From Prorocentrum cordatum (Eukaryota > Sar > Dinophyceae > Prorocentrales > Prorocentraceae), in NCBI GenBank assembly GCA_963575745.1, contig CAUYUJ010017664.1:27501-60000 (forward strand): a stretch of 32,500 nt of DNA. Reading direction: 5' to 3'. Each line of letters opens with the position of its first letter. Position 1 is the first letter of the stretch. Both the position numbers and the translations under genes were made by a program. This document shows positions 29,660 to 32,500 of this stretch, piece after piece. The notes below the pieces were generated by a model. That model saw nothing but the letters and a program-made list of their open reading frames with translations. It was not told the DNA's origin and made no database searches.

Positions 29660-29681
29660 CTTGAGCCAAAATGGATACGGA
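29660..29681 (-). other. Relict spliced leader at the exact 5' end of LINE-B
   Basis: Matches DinoSL at 21 of 22 positions on the minus strand (G to T at position 7). It abuts the right target-site duplication with no intervening base, so the SL is the first sequence of the integrated cDNA. The first ATG follows 3 nt after the leader and opens the ORF2 frame, not the ORF1 frame. Because of the G-to-T change the leader has no stop in that frame. Confidence 0.93.
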
Positions 29682-29699
29682 GGCTTGGATGTCACTTAT
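29681..29699. repeat. Right target-site duplication of LINE-B
   Basis: AGGCTTGGATGTCACTTAT, partner of 23006-23024 with two transitions. The first base may instead be the variable first base of the spliced leader. Confidence 0.9.
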
Positions 29700-30210
29700 G
29701 TGTTGGGAGGGCGGGTGGGAGTGAGCTAGACGGCTTGCTATCTAGGGGGTGTCTTGACCCCTCCCCCATACCCCCTACCCTGGACCTGGACGCGCGGGGG
29801 GGGGAGCGGGTCGTCGAAGCGTCCAAGAAGGCTTCGGCAAGAAGGCGCAAAGCACTGAGTTTCCTGAGGGGTTGGGCCGTTTCCGGCTTCCTGGGGGGGG
29901 GGGGGGCTAATTAGGGACCCCCCCCTCCTCGATCAATATCCTCCAAGGCGGCCCCAAGATGTCCCCACAGGCTCCCAAGAGTGCCACAAGAGTGCCACAA
30001 GAGGCGCCTAGGAGGCCCCAAGCGACCCCCAAGAGGTTGTCAAACTGCTCCTAAGAAACCCACAAGAGATCCAGAGAGGTTCCCCGAGGCACCGAAGACG
30101 CTCCCTGGGACCGCCAAGAGGCCCCCAAGACGCCCCAGGAGGACTTCACACAGACACGCAGACACGCAGACACACAGACACAGAGCGGACGTGGGGAGCG
30201 AATTCAAGGG
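29700..30210. repeat. G14 homopolymer and 11-bp AG(T/G)CCNCAAG repeats
   Basis: A G14 run (29893-29906) is followed by a C-rich run. From about 29940 to 30130 a degenerate 11-bp unit of the type AGTGCCACAAG / AGGCCCCCAAG repeats. 30148-30182 holds ACACGCAG 8-bp repeats. No gene is recognised between the LINE-B flank and the hairpin at 30212. Confidence 0.65.
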
Positions 30211-30211
30211 G

Positions 30212-30243
30212 CATCCCCTTCTCCCCACGGGGGGAAGGGGATG
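30212..30243. repeat. Strong hairpin, CATCCCCTTCTCCCC arm
   Basis: CATCCCCTTCTCCCC, a 2-nt loop, then GGGGGGAAGGGGATG; 14 of 15 positions pair. A partly similar palindromic pattern (CTCTTCCCCTTCC / GGGGGAGCG) follows at about 30270-30290. Role unknown. Confidence 0.65.
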
Positions 30244-30739
30244 GGGAAGACTCCAGGCTCTTCCCCTTCCTCCGTGGGGGAGCGAATCCCAGGGTCTGTC
30301 CCCCCAGGGGTGGGGGAACCTAACCTCTGCAGAGGCACTCCTCTTTCACTGGCGGGCGTCCCCCGAACAACCGCACGCCTCTTGCTCGAGCGGCCGGGGG
30401 CGCATGGCAGGATCAGGCCGCCACTGGCCCGCGCCGTCCCCAGAAAGACGTCGCCCTGGCCGCACACCCAGAGGCACGCACGAAGCCCAGCTGGCATCAG
30501 CACGTCCACCCTCCTCCCGGGTCACCTCGCTTCGCGCCCCCGGCCCCCCCGGGAGGCGCGGCTACCTTCGCGCCCTCGCGCCCACGCGCCCCCCCCCCTG
30601 GAGAAGGGCAGCTCTCCAACCCACGCCGCGATGTGCGCGGCGCGACTGTCTGCGGGGGCCCCTGGCGGTTCGGGCGGGTGGTAATCGGGGGTGGCCGACA
30701 TGGGGGGCGAAGACAAGAGCCCTAAGGCGGCCCTTTAGG

Positions 30740-30775
30740 GCCCATTCTCCACCTGCCTGGCGGCGGAGAATGGGC
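30740..30775. repeat. Perfect 11-bp inverted repeat, GCCCATTCTCC
   Basis: GCCCATTCTCC at 30740-30750 and GGAGAATGGGC at 30765-30775 with a 14-nt loop. Flanking TTTAG words on both sides (CCTTTAGGG, CGTTTAGG) are not in inverted orientation. The surrounding 30244-30988 region has no recognised gene. Confidence 0.65.
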
Positions 30776-30988
30776 GGCGCCCGTTTAGGTCACCCCTCAT
30801 TGCCAGCCGCCCGAGGGGCGACCTGGCCCCTGGTCTCCGGCTTCAGCCTCAGCGGCCAGGCTTCCCCGGGCCCCTCCGAAGGACGGGCCGCGGCGCAGGA
30901 GCGCTTCTGCGCACCAGACGGGGCCCTCGCCGCGAAAGCCGCGCCCACTCGACCTTCGGTTGAGCAGAGACCGACCGTCCAGGCATTA

Positions 30989-31163
30989 CTATAGTCCTAC
31001 CACGAAATGTTCATCGAACCCAACAATTTTCTAAGAACTACGACAATGTTCTTAGAACATAAGCCCGATGTGTTCAAACAAGATAATCTCAACCAGAAAT
31101 GTTCTAAGAACATTTCGTGGGAACCACGAAAGGTTCTTAGAGCATTGTTTGGTAGGGCTATAG
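30989..31163. mobile_element. 175-bp MITE-like inverted-repeat element
   Basis: The ends CTATAGTCCTACCA and TGGTAGGGCTATAG are inverted repeats (13 of 14). Inside, CCACGAAATGTTC pairs with GAACATTTCGTGG (13 of 13). The palindromes ATGTTCTTAGAACAT and ATGTTCTAAGAACAT lie in the two halves. No coding capacity. The target duplication could be TA or part of TATAG; it cannot be told from one copy. The AT-rich composition contrasts with the flanks. Confidence 0.7.
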
Positions 31164-31494
31164 GCACGCCAAGACGCTTCGCCACTGCTTGATTCGGGGC
31201 GGAAGCCACGGAGCGCATCGCGCCCTTGAGCTCTGGGTCCTCGCTCCGGGGCCCCCGCCCCGTGGGGTCGCACTGGATCGGCGCCGTCGCCCGCGCCAGG
31301 TCACGGAGCTTCGAAGGGAAGTGACGGGCACAGCACGACGACATGCCCGGCGAAGCCTTCGTGTAGCCATTGAGCTGTACCTGAAACGCTGTGTGCACGA
31401 ACGGAATTGGAGCATCCTGCCCAACGCACCCAAGCAAATGGGCTCCGGTCCCTCGTCCAGCAGCCCCCCTGTCGCACCAGAGCAGCGCCTCTGG
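31164..31494. other. Unassigned GC-rich spacer
   Basis: No family recognised. A GTAGCCATT word at about 31371 partially resembles the spliced leader but lacks the central TTTTGG. Frames are open by chance on both strands. Confidence 0.35.
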
Positions 31495-31570
31495 AGGAGG
31501 AGCAGGAGGAGGAGAAGGAGGAGGAGCCGGAGGAAGAGGAGGAGGGAATGAGGGGGAGAAGGAAGGAGGA
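31495..31570. repeat. (GGA)n tract
   Basis: GGA/GAGGAGGAAG purine tract that grades into the (GAT)n desert through GGATGATGAGGATGAGG. The same GGA-then-GAT order occurs at 20321-21095. Confidence 0.9.
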
Positions 31571-32500
31571 TGATGAGGATGAGGATCGGAATTAGGATGA
31601 GAAGGAGGAGAATGAGGCTGACAGTGATCATGATGATGATGCTGCTGCTGATGATGATGATCATGATGATCATGATGCTGGTGCTGATGAAGACGATGGA
31701 GATGGTTATGTTGATGTTGATGATGACTATGCTGCTGATGATGAGGATGATGATGATGAGTGTGATAAAGATGATGAAGGTGATGATGATGACGATGGTG
31801 ATGAGGATGATAATGGTGTTGATGGTGATGATGATGACGATAATGATGATGGTTGTGGTGGTGATGATGATGATGACAATGATGATGAACGTGATGATGT
31901 TAGTGATGTTTGTGATGCTGATGATTGTGATTGTGATGGTTGTGACGCTAATGACGACGATGTGGACGACGTGGACGACGACGATGCTGCGGCTGATAAT
32001 GATGATAATAATGGTGTTGATGATGATGACAGTGGTGGTGGTGGTGGTGATGCTGATGATGGTGATGGTTATGGTTATGGTGATGATGATCATGATGAAT
32101 GCTGATAATGATGATTGCGATGATGATGATGATGGTGATGATGATGATGCTGATGCTGCTGCTGATGACGATGAGGATGATGGTGATGGTGATGATGCTG
32201 ATGTTGCTACTGCTGCTGCTACTGATGAGTGTGATGATGATGGTGGTGATGGTGATATTGATAATGGTGATGAGGGGGGTTATGATGCTGCTGATGATGA
32301 TGTTCATGATGCTGCTGATGGTGGTGATGATGGTGATGATGATGAGGATGATGATGCTGATGATGATGACGATGCTGATATTGGTGTTGCTACTGCTGCT
32401 CCTGCTGACTATAATACTGGTGATGGTGATGATGATGAGGATGTTGATGCTGATGCTGATGCTGATGATGCTGAGGATGTCGATGATGTTGATGAGGATG
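31571..32500. repeat. (GAT)n desert reaching the right window edge
   Basis: At least 930 bp of degenerate GAT with GGT, GCT, GAC and AAT variants, with short GACGACGTGGAC (about 31953-31980) and CTGCTGCTACTG patches. The array continues beyond the window. Long open frames here are compositional. Confidence 0.96.

Larger units (their letters stand above)
23025..29680 (-). mobile_element. LINE-B: full-length non-LTR retrotransposon bounded by TSD and relict SL
   Basis: The element runs right to left from the relict spliced leader (29681-29660) to 23025. It is flanked by a 19-bp target-site duplication and interrupted by a 1,477-bp insertion (24065-25541); without that and one 9-bp duplication it is about 5.17 kb. 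It encodes ORF1 (coiled coil plus RRM-like region) and ORF2 (EEP endonuclease, reverse transcriptase, C-terminal Cys/His motif) in overlapping +1 frames. No RNase H follows the RT, unlike LINE-A, so the two belong to different LINE lineages. The 3' UTR is only about 75 nt and has no poly(A). Preserved catalytic motifs and open frames indicate recent activity of its lineage. Confidence 0.9.

Noticed and set aside
31366-31385. GTAGCCATTGAGC resembling a deleted spliced leader
   Set aside because: Only about nine consecutive bases match and the diagnostic TTTTGG is absent.

Overview
The window looks like nuclear DNA of a dinoflagellate. The best evidence is three near-perfect genomic copies of the 22-nt dinoflagellate spliced leader (DinoSL, beginning CCGTAGCC and ending GGCTCAAG), at 7611-7632, 20299-20320 and 29660-29681, all reading on the minus strand. 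None is followed by a splice-donor GT, so they are relict leaders carried in by reverse-transcribed mRNAs, not SL RNA genes. High GC, very dense trinucleotide repeats and many LINE remnants fit a large, GC-rich dinoflagellate genome. The species cannot be read from the sequence. I see no rRNA, tRNA, CRISPR array or bacterial operon, and no confidently recognisable host gene.

Layout, left to right. 1-600: a 10-bp minisatellite, a perfect palindrome and a 20-bp tandem repeat. 592-1836 (+): the C-terminal part of an RLE-type (R2-like) LINE with four in-frame stops and no frameshift. 1837-7610: GC-rich sequence with no recognised gene, cut by (GGA)n and (TCC)n tracts and a 52-bp tandem array. 7611-8420: a relict SL, then a plus-strand RNase H fragment of another LINE. 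8480-13380: trinucleotide and pentanucleotide repeats, hairpins, and a minus-strand LINE C-terminal fragment (11706-12670). About 13958-20320 (-): LINE-A, a decayed full-length non-LTR retrotransposon with SL, ORF1, apurinic-type endonuclease, reverse transcriptase, zinc motif and RNase H, broken by many frameshifts. 20321-22090: (GGA)n and (GAT)n deserts with a short LINE fragment between them. 23025-29680 (-): LINE-B, a second and much better preserved non-LTR element. It begins with a relict SL, is flanked by a 19-bp target-site duplication, and lacks RNase H. A 1,477-bp insertion (24065-25541) with terminal inverted repeats and a 9-bp target duplication splits its reverse transcriptase; that insertion carries a palindromic 16-bp satellite array. 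29700-32500: tandem repeats, strong hairpins, a 175-bp MITE-like element and a (GAT)n desert running off the right edge.

The main story is the life cycle of LINEs in a genome with spliced-leader trans-splicing. LINE-B shows an SL joined exactly at the 5' end of a TSD-bounded element, meaning that a trans-spliced LINE mRNA was copied back into DNA. A DNA-transposon-like element then inserted into it and brought in, or later grew, satellite DNA. Removing that insertion together with one 9-bp repeat leaves the ORF2 frame continuous, which dates the insertion after the LINE integrated.
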